DNA of 64,000 bases, taken from Candidatus Endomicrobium neocapritermitis. Its GTDB lineage: Bacteria > Elusimicrobiota > Endomicrobiia > Endomicrobiales > Endomicrobiaceae. Numbering within the stretch: the first letter of the stretch is position 1; each line of letters begins with the position of its first letter. The notes beneath the pieces were generated by a model, which had not been told where the DNA came from, ran no database searches, and was given only the letters and a program-made list of their open reading frames with translations. A program made the position numbers and the translations under genes. Location: contig WRJZ01000052.1 of assembly GCA_009778325.1 (NCBI GenBank), positions 1-64,000 of the forward strand, written 5' to 3'. This document shows positions 51,645 through 59,292 of this stretch, in pieces.

Positions 51645-51673
51645 TTGACTTGAATATACTAAAAGTATATAAT
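51645..51673 (+). promoter_or_regulatory. Near-consensus sigma-70 promoter of sugar ABC ATPase gene
   Basis: TTGACT (51645-51650), 17-bp spacer, TATAAT (51668-51673). It lies directly after the repeat element. The ATG is 50 bases downstream, with gggggaaag as ribosome site. Confidence 0.82.
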
Positions 51674-51723
51674 AAATAATCTGTTTTATATTAAAAAATC
51701 AATAATTTTTGCTTGGGGGAAAG

Positions 51724-52827
51724 ATGGCTAGCATTGTCCTGAAAAATGTCTGGAAACGATATGGAAGTCTGGATATTGTAAAAAACTTTAATCTCGAAAT
51801 CCCGGAAAAATCATTTTGCATACTTGTAGGCCCTTCAGGATGCGGAAAAACGACTACTCTGCGCATGATTGCCGGTCTTGAAGAAATATCCGAAGGCGAA
51901 ATATATATTGACGATGTAAAAGTTAACGATATTCCTCCGAAAAACCGCGATATAGCCATGGTATTCCAGAGTTACGCTTTATATCCTCATATGACGGTTT
52001 ACGATAATATGGCTTTCGGATTGAAACTCAGAGGTTACAGCAAAAAAGAGATACAGCAGCGCGTAAACGAAGCGGCTGAAATTTTGGGCATAGGACATCT
52101 TCTTGAAAGACGCCCTAAGCAGCTTTCCGGCGGACAGAGGCAGAGAGTTGCCGTAGGAAGAGCTATAGTAAGAAAACCTAAAGTGTTTTTATTTGACGAG
52201 CCTCTTTCAAACCTTGACGCCAAACTCAGAATTCAGATGAGAGCGGAGCTTAAAAAACTTCACGAAAAGCTGCAAAGCACAATGATATACGTAACCCATG
52301 ATCAGACAGAAGCCATGACCATGGGCGATATGATATGCGTTATGAAAGAGGGAGTTATACAGCAGGTTGCGGGGCCGCTGGAGCTTTACGATGAGCCGGC
52401 AAATAAATTTGTCGCTGGTTTTATAGGAAGCCCGCCTATGAACTTTTTTGAAGTTGACGTTATAAATAAAAACGGCGAAATATTTTTAAACGAAGGCACT
52501 TTTGAGATATCTTTGCCTAAACAGCATAAAGATAAAGTTATGCCCTACGCCGGAAAAAAAATGGTTATGGGCGTAAGGCCGGAAGATATATACGATAAAT
52601 TATTCTATAACCGTGTAAATAAAGATGTCGGAAGTTTCGGCGCTACCGTAGAATTGGTAGAGCCGCTCGGAAGCGAAATATATCTTCATTTAAATACCGG
52701 TAAAAATACGCTTGTGGCAAAAGTTGACGCGCATAATCAGGCTAAAACGAATCAGCTCATTGAGCTTGTATTTAATTTGAACAAAAGCCACTTATATGAA
52801 CTTAAAGACGGTTCTAAGGTTATCTAG
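51724..52827 (+). CDS. Sugar ABC transporter ATPase, UgpC/MsmX type
   Basis: 367-aa ATP-binding subunit of the carbohydrate uptake family CUT1. Walker A GPSGCGKTT, Q-loop, signature LSGGQRQRV, Walker B VFLFDEP and switch His in YVTHDQTEAM are all present. The C-terminal regulatory OB-fold (MGVRPEDIYD) is complete. No permease or binding protein lies nearby, so it may be a shared ATPase serving several sugar importers, as MsmX does. The ATG at 51724 is chosen over an in-frame TTG at 51709. Confidence 0.95.
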   Translation: MASIVLKNVWKRYGSLDIVKNFNLEIPEKSFCILVGPSGCGKTTTLRMIAGLEEISEGEIYIDDVKVNDIPPKNRDIAMVFQSYALYPHMTVYDNMAFGLKLRGYSKKEIQQRVNEAAEILGIGHLLERRPKQLSGGQRQRVAVGRAIVRKPKVFLFDEPLSNLDAKLRIQMRAELKKLHEKLQSTMIYVTHDQTEAMTMGDMICVMKEGVIQQVAGPLELYDEPANKFVAGFIGSPPMNFFEVDVINKNGEIFLNEGTFEISLPKQHKDKVMPYAGKKMVMGVRPEDIYDKLFYNRVNKDVGSFGATVELVEPLGSEIYLHLNTGKNTLVAKVDAHNQAKTNQLIELVFNLNKSHLYELKDGSKVI

Positions 52828-52831
52828 TTGC

Positions 52832-53752
52832 ATGAAGAAAATTTTATTTGTTTTCACTGTTATTGTTTTCGCGTTTACCGCATATGCCTGCTCAAATAAT
52901 CCTGCGTCAAGCAAAGAGGTTCCTCCCGCTCCAAAGCCGGACAATTTTATTGACGCCGTAGCAGTGGCGGCAAAGAAAGCGGATTTTTATGTGCGCCTAT
53001 CTTTTGATTTGGCCGACGGCTATCTTTCCGATAACAGCGTTGTAAGAAGAAGATACGGCAGAGATAATAAATATGTGAATAGTTTGGAGTTTGGGCAGGC
53101 GTCTATAACAGGAAAAGTATTTACTTCCCACATAAGCGGTCCTATATTTTGGTATTTGTATTATGATGTATCTAGCAGTTCCTCCCAAGTAATGATACCT
53201 GATTCAACGATTAATAACTTTTATAGCAGTGAACTCAAAAGACAGTATTTTATAGGGCTGGCTGAAACATCATTTGAAACATACCAGTATAATATTGACT
53301 TTACCCGCACTGATATTTTGGGAGAATTATTATCTTTTTCAGTTGTTTTTTCCAGTGCCGGTCATTTGACCGCAAAAGGCGCAGACATAAATATTGCAGT
53401 TCCTTTTGATATTGATGTTCATATGGCTTCAGGCGACACTCGTCGTTTTGGGGTTACCGTAAATGTACAGGGTTCAATAAAAGGGATTTTAGGAAATTTT
53501 GTTCCAAGCCCGGCGGCAGAGTTTGTTATAGAAAGCGGGCAGATAGTTGTCACTGGTACAGACCCGGATTTTCCTAATCCTTCTTATGAAATAACATTGA
53601 ATTATTCAAGCGATGCGGCAGCTGGTATTTTTAAGGCTTTGCCTCCGGGTACTTTTACAGCCGATTATACATTAACCAAAGACGAAGCGTATTATATAAG
53701 AAGCGATGATCCGACAAGAAGGAGTTATATTTATTGGGATTACCCTTTATAA
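52832..53752 (+). CDS. Lipoprotein of unknown function
   Basis: 306-aa protein with a lipoprotein signal (FAFTAYAC lipobox) and a Ser/Pro-rich linker (SNNPASSKEVPPAPKP). The mature part looks beta-rich (DADINIAVPFDI-like stretches, YEITLNYSSDAAAGIFKAL) and has no recognised family. The ATG at 52832 is chosen because the longer frame from 52796 overlaps the ABC gene and spoils the signal peptide. It is only 4 bases from the ABC gene, so it is probably cotranscribed; whether it binds sugar is unknown. Confidence 0.78.
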   Translation: MKKILFVFTVIVFAFTAYACSNNPASSKEVPPAPKPDNFIDAVAVAAKKADFYVRLSFDLADGYLSDNSVVRRRYGRDNKYVNSLEFGQASITGKVFTSHISGPIFWYLYYDVSSSSSQVMIPDSTINNFYSSELKRQYFIGLAETSFETYQYNIDFTRTDILGELLSFSVVFSSAGHLTAKGADINIAVPFDIDVHMASGDTRRFGVTVNVQGSIKGILGNFVPSPAAEFVIESGQIVVTGTDPDFPNPSYEITLNYSSDAAAGIFKALPPGTFTADYTLTKDEAYYIRSDDPTRRSYIYWDYPL

Positions 53753-53753
53753 A

Positions 53754-53893
53754 AGATAAGAACGGCAGAGTTCAGAGTTCAAAGTTCAAATATTGTGTTT
53801 CGACAGAGTCGAAACTTATTTATACGTTTTCGCTTCGTGAAAACACCAAAATTGCACTTTGAACTCTGAACTCTGAACTTTGCCGTTGAAAAG
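53754..53893. repeat. Heptad inverted-repeat element, word agttcaa, core in opposite orientation
   Basis: The left arm is agagttcagagttcaaagtt (53767-53790). The right arm is the inverted copy actttgaactctgaactctg (53857-53881). The core has GTTTCGACAGAGTCGAAAC at 53797-53815 and GTTTTCGCTTCGTGAAAAC at 53826-53844, preceded by tattgt. Relative to the elements at 46006 and 62175 the core is reversed. Confidence 0.92.
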
Positions 53894-53901
53894 GATTTAT
53901 A

Positions 53902-55236
53902 ATGAAAAAAGATGTAAAAAAACTTTTAAAAGCCGCGCATGAACCTTCAAATCTTGCAAGAAAAATGCATCCTTTTTATAAAGGTAAAATTGAAGTTGTT
54001 CCAAAGTGCAGAATTAAGGATTTTAACGATTTTTCGGTTTGGTACAGTCCCGGAGTAGCCGCTGTTTGCACTGACATCCACAAAAATCCGGAACTTGTTT
54101 ATGAATATACAAATAAATGGAACAGCGTTGCGGTTGTAAGCGACGGTACAAGAGTTTTGGGGCTCGGAGACATCGGCCCCGAAGCAGGAATGCCCGTAAT
54201 GGAAGGGAAAGCCCTTCTTTATAAATATCTCGGCGGAGTTGACGCTTATCCGATTTGTCTTGACACAAAAGATGAAAATAAAATTATTGAAACCGTTAAA
54301 ATTCTCCAGCCTTCATTCGGCGGGGTGAATTTGGAAGATATTGAGCAGCCAAAATGCTTTCCGGTTCTTCAAACGCTCAGAAAAGAATGCCGTATACCCG
54401 TATGGCACGATGACCAGCAGGGAACCGCTCTTGTAACGCTTGCGGGATTTATTAATGCGTTGAAAGTTGTCGGTAAAAAAGTCGGCAAAGTTAAAGTCGC
54501 ATTAATCGGAGCCGGTTCGGCTAACATATGCATAGCAAGGCTTTTGATGCTTTACGGAGTAAAACCCGGCAGTATAATCATGACAGACTCAAAAGGCACT
54601 TTGCATAAAGGCAGGACAGAACTTAAGAATTCATACCCTGAAAAATGGGAAATGTGTCAGGAAACTAATGAAAACGGAGTGCAGGGATATATTAAAGAAG
54701 CAATGGAAAACGCGGATGCGGTGATAGCGCTTTCAACTCCCGGGCCGGATATTATTAAGAAAGAATGGATAAAGGCAATGGCGAAAAATCCTATAGTTTT
54801 CGTCTGCGCAAATCCGGTTCCCGAAATATGGCCGTGGGAAGCAAAAGAAGCTGGCGCGGCTGTTGTAGCAACCGGCAGAAGCGATTTTGAAAATCAGGTT
54901 AACAATTCTCTGGGATTTCCCGGTGTATTTCGCGGAGTTTTAGACGTAAGAGCTTCAACAATAAGCGATACAATGGCGATAACCGCCGCGGTTGAGCTTG
55001 CCGCGTGTATTGCAGATAATAAAATAAGGGCAAACAAAATTCTTCCGACAATGGACGACTGGAAAATATTTCCGCAGGTTGCGGCTGCTGTAGGCATGAG
55101 AGCCATAAAAGAAAAGCTTGCCGGAAAAAAGATGAGCAGGGACGCTATTTTTAATCAGGCTGCGGAAATGATAAAGAGAAGCCGCGGCATTACGGAAACA
55201 ATGATGTCTAAAGGCTATATAAAAAAATTTAGATGA
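53902..55236 (+). CDS. Malic enzyme (oxaloacetate-decarboxylating)
   Basis: 444-aa malic enzyme, converting malate to pyruvate and CO2 with NAD(P)+ reduction. [12 protein letters not shown] carries the catalytic Tyr, [11 protein letters not shown] the Lys, and the Rossmann motif is [14 protein letters not shown]. The MaeB phosphotransacetylase extension is absent. It overlaps the fumarase alpha gene by 4 bases, so malate and fumarate interconversion and decarboxylation are encoded together. aaagg precedes the ATG. Confidence 0.95.
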   Translation: MKKDVKKLLKAAHEPSNLARKMHPFYKGKIEVVPKCRIKDFNDFSVWYSPGVAAVCTDIHKNPELVYEYTNKWNSVAVVSDGTRVLGLGDIGPEAGMPVMEGKALLYKYLGGVDAYPICLDTKDENKIIETVKILQPSFGGVNLEDIEQPKCFPVLQTLRKECRIPVWHDDQQGTALVTLAGFINALKVVGKKVGKVKVALIGAGSANICIARLLMLYGVKPGSIIMTDSKGTLHKGRTELKNSYPEKWEMCQETNENGVQGYIKEAMENADAVIALSTPGPDIIKKEWIKAMAKNPIVFVCANPVPEIWPWEAKEAGAAVVATGRSDFENQVNNSLGFPGVFRGVLDVRASTISDTMAITAAVELAACIADNKIRANKILPTMDDWKIFPQVAAAVGMRAIKEKLAGKKMSRDAIFNQAAEMIKRSRGITETMMSKGYIKKFR

Positions 55237-56075
55237 TGAGAACAATAAAATCAATCGAAATATCAAATGCAGTTGAGAAACTTTGCGCCGATGCGAATTA
55301 TTCGCTTCCTTCGGACGTTTTGGAATCTTTGAAAAAGAATTCCGAAAAAGAGACGGGAATCGCAAAAGACATTTTTAACCAAATAATAAAAAATGCCGAA
55401 ATCGCGGAAAATGAGAAAATTCCTTTATGTCAGGATACCGGAACCGCTAATTTTTTCATAAAGCTCGGCAGAGACGCGCAAATTAGCGGCGGCAATATTT
55501 ATGACGCGGTAAACAAAGGCGTTGTTGCCGGATATGAAAAGAATTATCTGAGAAAATCAATAGTTTCAGACCCGCTGGAAAGAAAAAATACCGGCGATAA
55601 TACGCCCGCGAATATATATGTTGATATTGTTGAAGGCGATAAAATCGAAATAACATTTATGCCTAAAGGCGGCGGAAGTGAAAACGCAGGCGCTTTGAAA
55701 ATGCTTGAACCTTCAGCCGGATGGGAAGGCGTAAAAGATTTTGTTCTTAAAGTTGTTAAAGATAAGAGCGCAAATGCGTGTCCGCCTTTAGTAGTCGGAG
55801 TCGGAATAGGCGGCGATTTTGCATCCGTAGGACTGTCGGCGAAAAAAGCTTTGCTTAGAGAATTGGATTCTCATAATCAGGATGATTCGTATGCCGCTAA
55901 AGAGCAGGAACTCCTTAAAGAAATAAACAACCTCAAAATAGGCCCGATGGGAATGGGCGGCAGGACAACCGCATTGGCAGTGTTTATTGAAGTAAAGCCG
56001 GCACATATTGCGTCTCTTCCTGTTGCGGTAAGCATACAATGTCATTCGTGCAGAAGAAAGAAGATAGTGTTATGA
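55233..56075 (+). CDS. Fumarate hydratase class I, alpha subunit
   Basis: 280-aa N-terminal half of a two-subunit Fe-S hydro-lyase, most likely fumarase; tartrate dehydratase is a close relative. Cluster cysteines are seen in PLCQDTGT, NACPPLVVG and IQCHSCR. The segments MPKGGGSENAGALKML and GPMGMGGRTTALAV are typical. It overlaps both neighbours by 4 bases (ATGA), so malic enzyme and the two fumarase subunits are translated together. The assignment to fumarate rests on the malic enzyme context. Confidence 0.93.
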   Translation: MMRTIKSIEISNAVEKLCADANYSLPSDVLESLKKNSEKETGIAKDIFNQIIKNAEIAENEKIPLCQDTGTANFFIKLGRDAQISGGNIYDAVNKGVVAGYEKNYLRKSIVSDPLERKNTGDNTPANIYVDIVEGDKIEITFMPKGGGSENAGALKMLEPSAGWEGVKDFVLKVVKDKSANACPPLVVGVGIGGDFASVGLSAKKALLRELDSHNQDDSYAAKEQELLKEINNLKIGPMGMGGRTTALAVFIEVKPAHIASLPVAVSIQCHSCRRKKIVL

Positions 56076-56608
56076 AAATAAATGTTCAGGATTTAGCTTG
56101 TAATACAGGTATTCTTAAAGCAGGACAACAAATTTATTTGTCCGGAACAATTTTTACAGCCAGAGACACTGCCCACGCCAGAATTGTTAATATTATAAAC
56201 AGCGGCGGTAAATCACATTTTGAGCTTGAAGGCTCGGCAATATATTATTGCGGCCCGTCGCCGGCTAAACCCGGGCAAGCGATAGGCGCGTGCGGTCCGA
56301 CAACGTCAGCAAGAATGGATGTTTTTACTCCAAAAATATTGGAAAAAGGCGTTAAGATTTTGATAGGGAAAGGCGCAAGGAAAGATTTTGTCGTAGATTC
56401 AATAAAGAAGCATAAAGCTGTTTATCTTGCTGCAACAGGCGGAGTCGCGGCATTGTTATCTAAAACAGTTAAAAAAGCCGAGACTATAGCTTTTGAAGAT
56501 TTAGGTCCGGAAGCAGTATATAAATTGGAAGTTGAAGATATACCGCTTATTGTGGCAGTTGACAGTGAAGGGAATGATATTTTTAAACGGCAGAAGCTGG
56601 GAAGTTGA
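56072..56608 (+). CDS. Fumarate hydratase class I, beta subunit
   Basis: 178-aa C-terminal half of class I fumarase (YYCGPSPAKPGQAIGACGPTTSARMD, GKGARKDF, LAATGGVAALL, FEDLGPEAVYKLEVED). The ATG at 56072 overlaps the alpha stop as ATGA; a longer frame from 56039 is not needed. The final residues KRQKLGS come from the left arm of the following repeat element. The same KRQKLGS run appears where the TPR gene at 5069 enters its own repeat. Confidence 0.93.
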   Translation: MKINVQDLACNTGILKAGQQIYLSGTIFTARDTAHARIVNIINSGGKSHFELEGSAIYYCGPSPAKPGQAIGACGPTTSARMDVFTPKILEKGVKILIGKGARKDFVVDSIKKHKAVYLAATGGVAALLSKTVKKAETIAFEDLGPEAVYKLEVEDIPLIVAVDSEGNDIFKRQKLGS

Positions 56609-56757
56609 GAAGCTGAGAAGTTGAGCAAAAACAAAAACGGCAGAAGATGGGAAGACAGGAAGTTGGGAAGTTTAGCAGCGGCAAGGACTTTAACGACCAA
56701 AGCTCCTCTCCGCATCTCAACTTCTCAGCTCTCTCAGCTTCTGCGAAGCGGAGCGGA
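56585..56757. repeat. Inverted-repeat element, word gaagttga; left arm coding
   Basis: The left side has two word runs (aacggcagaagctgggaagt from 56585, and cggcagaagatgggaagaca from 56637). The right arm is tctcaacttctcagctctct (56715-56742). The loop includes caaggac. It ends fumarase beta and supplies the leader and ribosome site (gcggagcggagc) of coaX. Confidence 0.88.
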
Positions 56758-56759
56758 GC

Positions 56760-57557
56760 ATGTTTCTAGCATTTGACATCGGAAATACAAACATAACAAT
56801 AGGGCTTTTTGTGTTTGAAAACGGAAAAGTAAAAAAAAGTCCGGTAAAAGTATGGAGAATAGCTACTGCTAAAGGCAGGACATCAGACGAATACGGTATA
56901 ATTTTGATGGATATGTTCTATTATTCGGGGTTTAACGCCAAAGATGTTTCCCATATTGCGGCGGCAAGCGTGGTTCCGTCTTTAAATACTGTTTTTGAAG
57001 AGTTTGTAAAAAAATATTTCAATAAAAAGATATTTTTTATTAACCATATAAACAGCGGCGGATTGAAGTTTGCGGGTAATCCTAAGGAAGCCGGCGCTGA
57101 CAGAATAGCAGACGCGGTTGCTGCCTATTCAGATTATGGCGGCGGTACAATCGTTATAGATTTCGGCACGGCAACAACTTTTGACTGCATAGATTTAAAA
57201 GGAAAATATTTAGGCGGAGCAATTGCTCCGGGGCCGGCTATATCGGCGCAGTCTTTAAGCTTAAAAACAGCGCAGCTTCCGCAGGTTGAGATGAAGAAAC
57301 CTTTGAGGGCAATAGGAAATAATACGGTTGAATGCATACAGTCAGGGCTTTATTTCGGTTATGTCGGGCTTATAAAAGAAATAATAACAAGAATAAAAAA
57401 AGAGATGAAAGTTAATCATATTATAGCTACAGGCGGACTTGCGGAGTTAATGTCAGGAGAGATAAAAGATATTGAAGCTGTGTGCCCTGATCTGACTCTT
57501 GAAGGTATAAAAATTATTTGGGAGAAATCTCAAAAAAGCGGAAAACGCAAAAAATGA
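56760..57557 (+). CDS. coaX: Type III pantothenate kinase
   Basis: 265-aa CoaX, which phosphorylates pantothenate in coenzyme A synthesis. Motifs: FDIGNTNITIGLF (phosphate 1), AGADRIADAVAAY, VIDFGTATTFDCI and IATGGLAELM. The length is normal. The stop overlaps the next ATG by 4 bases (ATGA). Its leader lies in the right end of the repeat element. Confidence 0.97.
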   Translation: MFLAFDIGNTNITIGLFVFENGKVKKSPVKVWRIATAKGRTSDEYGIILMDMFYYSGFNAKDVSHIAAASVVPSLNTVFEEFVKKYFNKKIFFINHINSGGLKFAGNPKEAGADRIADAVAAYSDYGGGTIVIDFGTATTFDCIDLKGKYLGGAIAPGPAISAQSLSLKTAQLPQVEMKKPLRAIGNNTVECIQSGLYFGYVGLIKEIITRIKKEMKVNHIIATGGLAELMSGEIKDIEAVCPDLTLEGIKIIWEKSQKSGKRKK

Positions 57558-58306
57558 AAAAAATACTTTTTTCAGCTTTTATATGTTTATTTTGTTCATC
57601 AGCTTTGTTTGCCAATCCGTTTGGAGAGTTTAATAATGTTTTGGACAAAAATAAAATTTCAAAGCCGCAAGCCCAAGAGTATCTTGATGCTTTGGCAGGA
57701 GATGTCGGTCAGGCAATTTCAGGCGGCTCTTACGGCATAGGCGAAAGCATTGGGTTTTTCGGCATATATGCGGGTTTGAATTTATCAATACGGCAGGTTT
57801 CGGGCGGCAATAAAATTGTCGATAAAGCCGGCTACAATTATCTTATGTATCCGGTATTTCAGTTTGAGTTCGGACTTCCGTACGGATTAGACGCAATAAT
57901 CAGAGGCACTCATTTCTATAATTCGACTGTTTTGGGCGGCGGTTTGAGGTGGGAAGTACTGAAAGGGCATGATTTGATAATACCTGCAATAAGCGTTCAG
58001 TCCGTATATAATCATGTTCAGGTTAACGATAACGGGAACAAATTTAACGCGTGGAATTTGAAAACTTCCGGAATGTTTTATTTTAACGAAATTCCTATTG
58101 TAAAACCTTATATGTTTGTAAGTTTTGACACAACGGACTTGAAAGCCAAATCTTCGGATTATTCAAATCTTTCCTCAAGCGTACAGGGCGCGGGGTACGG
58201 ACTTGGGGTAAATGTCAAACTTTTGGCAATTGGTTTTAGCGGCAGTATTACTATGTACAGAGATGTGCCTAATTACAATATTAGCGTGTTTTTGGAGATG
58301 TTATAA
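57554..58306 (+). CDS. Exported barrel-like protein, paralogue A
   Basis: 250-aa protein with a signal peptide (residues 1-20, ending LFA). The mature N-terminus NPFGEFNNVLDK is followed by EYLDALAGDVGQAISGGSYG, then alternating strands rich in Tyr, Gly and Ser, as in outer-membrane barrels (DUF6588-like by impression only). It is clearly paralogous to 58432-59214, sharing the VGQAISGGSYG, IPxxSVQSVYxH and KFNAWNLKT blocks. The ATG at 57554 overlaps coaX as ATGA. The role is unknown. Confidence 0.8.
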   Translation: MKKILFSAFICLFCSSALFANPFGEFNNVLDKNKISKPQAQEYLDALAGDVGQAISGGSYGIGESIGFFGIYAGLNLSIRQVSGGNKIVDKAGYNYLMYPVFQFEFGLPYGLDAIIRGTHFYNSTVLGGGLRWEVLKGHDLIIPAISVQSVYNHVQVNDNGNKFNAWNLKTSGMFYFNEIPIVKPYMFVSFDTTDLKAKSSDYSNLSSSVQGAGYGLGVNVKLLAIGFSGSITMYRDVPNYNISVFLEML

Positions 58307-58308
58307 TA

Positions 58309-58422
58309 AAAAGAGTGAAGTTTGGAAGCTTGGAGAGCTTAGAAGTTTGGCAACTGCAAAGACGAAACGTACACAGCTCCTCCAATCATCTAAACTTCCA
58401 AGCTCTCTAAACTTCTTATAAA
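58309..58422. repeat. Inverted-repeat element, word gaagtttg
   Basis: Left arm gtgaagtttggaagcttgga and following words (58314-58352). Right arm catctaaacttccaagctct and following words (58387-58416). The linker has caaagacgaaac. It separates the two barrel paralogues. Confidence 0.88.
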
Positions 58423-58431
58423 GGTGGTATA

Positions 58432-59214
58432 ATGAAAAAATTATTATTATCGGCTTTTTTAATCACATTTTGCGCGGGTTTTGCAAAGGCAGGCCCGTTT
58501 GATGCTTTTAATCATGTTTTAAATTTAATAGCTTATAATTCCGGCGGTTCAAAAGATGGTGAAAGACTTGCTCAAAGATATCTTGACGTACTTGCAAAAG
58601 ACGTCGGACAGGCAATATCCGGAGGCTCTTACGGCGTAGGCGGAAATCTCCGGATCAGCGATTTAAACCTTATGCTCAGTCTAAAAGTATCTTATCAGGA
58701 CGTTGCAACTGACAATTTTATAGTAAGAACAAGCGGCGAGACATCAATCACTTATCCTATCATTCATGCCGAATACGCATTTGCGGAAAGGTATGATGCC
58801 ATCGCGAGAGCCTCATATTTTAACAGTTCTGCTCTTTTCGGCGGCGGTTTAAGATATAAGATTTTAGTAAGCGAAGACGAAATTTATATCCCTACGCTTT
58901 CGGTTCAGTCGGTATATACTCATATTTTTTACAGCGACGGCGAATTAGGGAAATTTAACGCATGGAATTTAAAAACAGGAACAACCGCGTTTTTCGGGCT
59001 TATTCCGTATATTCAGCCATATGTTTTTCTCACATACGATTTCATGGGTTTAAACCCCGGTTCATCATATTATTCTCATCTTTCCGCGCGGGCTCAAGGT
59101 TTCGGATACGGAGCGGGCGCGAATATCAAAATGGATATGTTAAATATAAGCGTTTCAGTTTCAATGTACGATAACCTGCCGAATATAAGCTTCGGAGTTT
59201 TTGTAGGTATATAA
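58432..59214 (+). CDS. Exported barrel-like protein, paralogue B
   Basis: 260-aa protein with a signal peptide (residues 1-20, ending AKA). It shares with the upstream gene GPFDAFNHVL, QRYLDVLAKDVGQAISGGSYG, FNSSALFGGGLRYKIL, YIPTLSVQSVYTHI, KFNAWNLKT and an ending in alternating hydrophobic residues. Protein identity looks moderate while DNA identity is low, so the duplication is old. It is probably an outer-membrane barrel. aaggtgg precedes the ATG. Confidence 0.8.
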   Translation: MKKLLLSAFLITFCAGFAKAGPFDAFNHVLNLIAYNSGGSKDGERLAQRYLDVLAKDVGQAISGGSYGVGGNLRISDLNLMLSLKVSYQDVATDNFIVRTSGETSITYPIIHAEYAFAERYDAIARASYFNSSALFGGGLRYKILVSEDEIYIPTLSVQSVYTHIFYSDGELGKFNAWNLKTGTTAFFGLIPYIQPYVFLTYDFMGLNPGSSYYSHLSARAQGFGYGAGANIKMDMLNISVSVSMYDNLPNISFGVFVGI

Positions 59215-59292
59215 CATTTGTAGGTATATAACAAAAGTGAAGCAATAGTTTGCCGAACAATAAGCTATTAATTTTACGCTAAAGAGAATAAA

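Noticed and set aside
58212-58421. Small frame overlapping the end of paralogue A and the repeat
   Set aside because: It is composed of out-of-frame barrel sequence and repeat words, and no ribosome site was seen.
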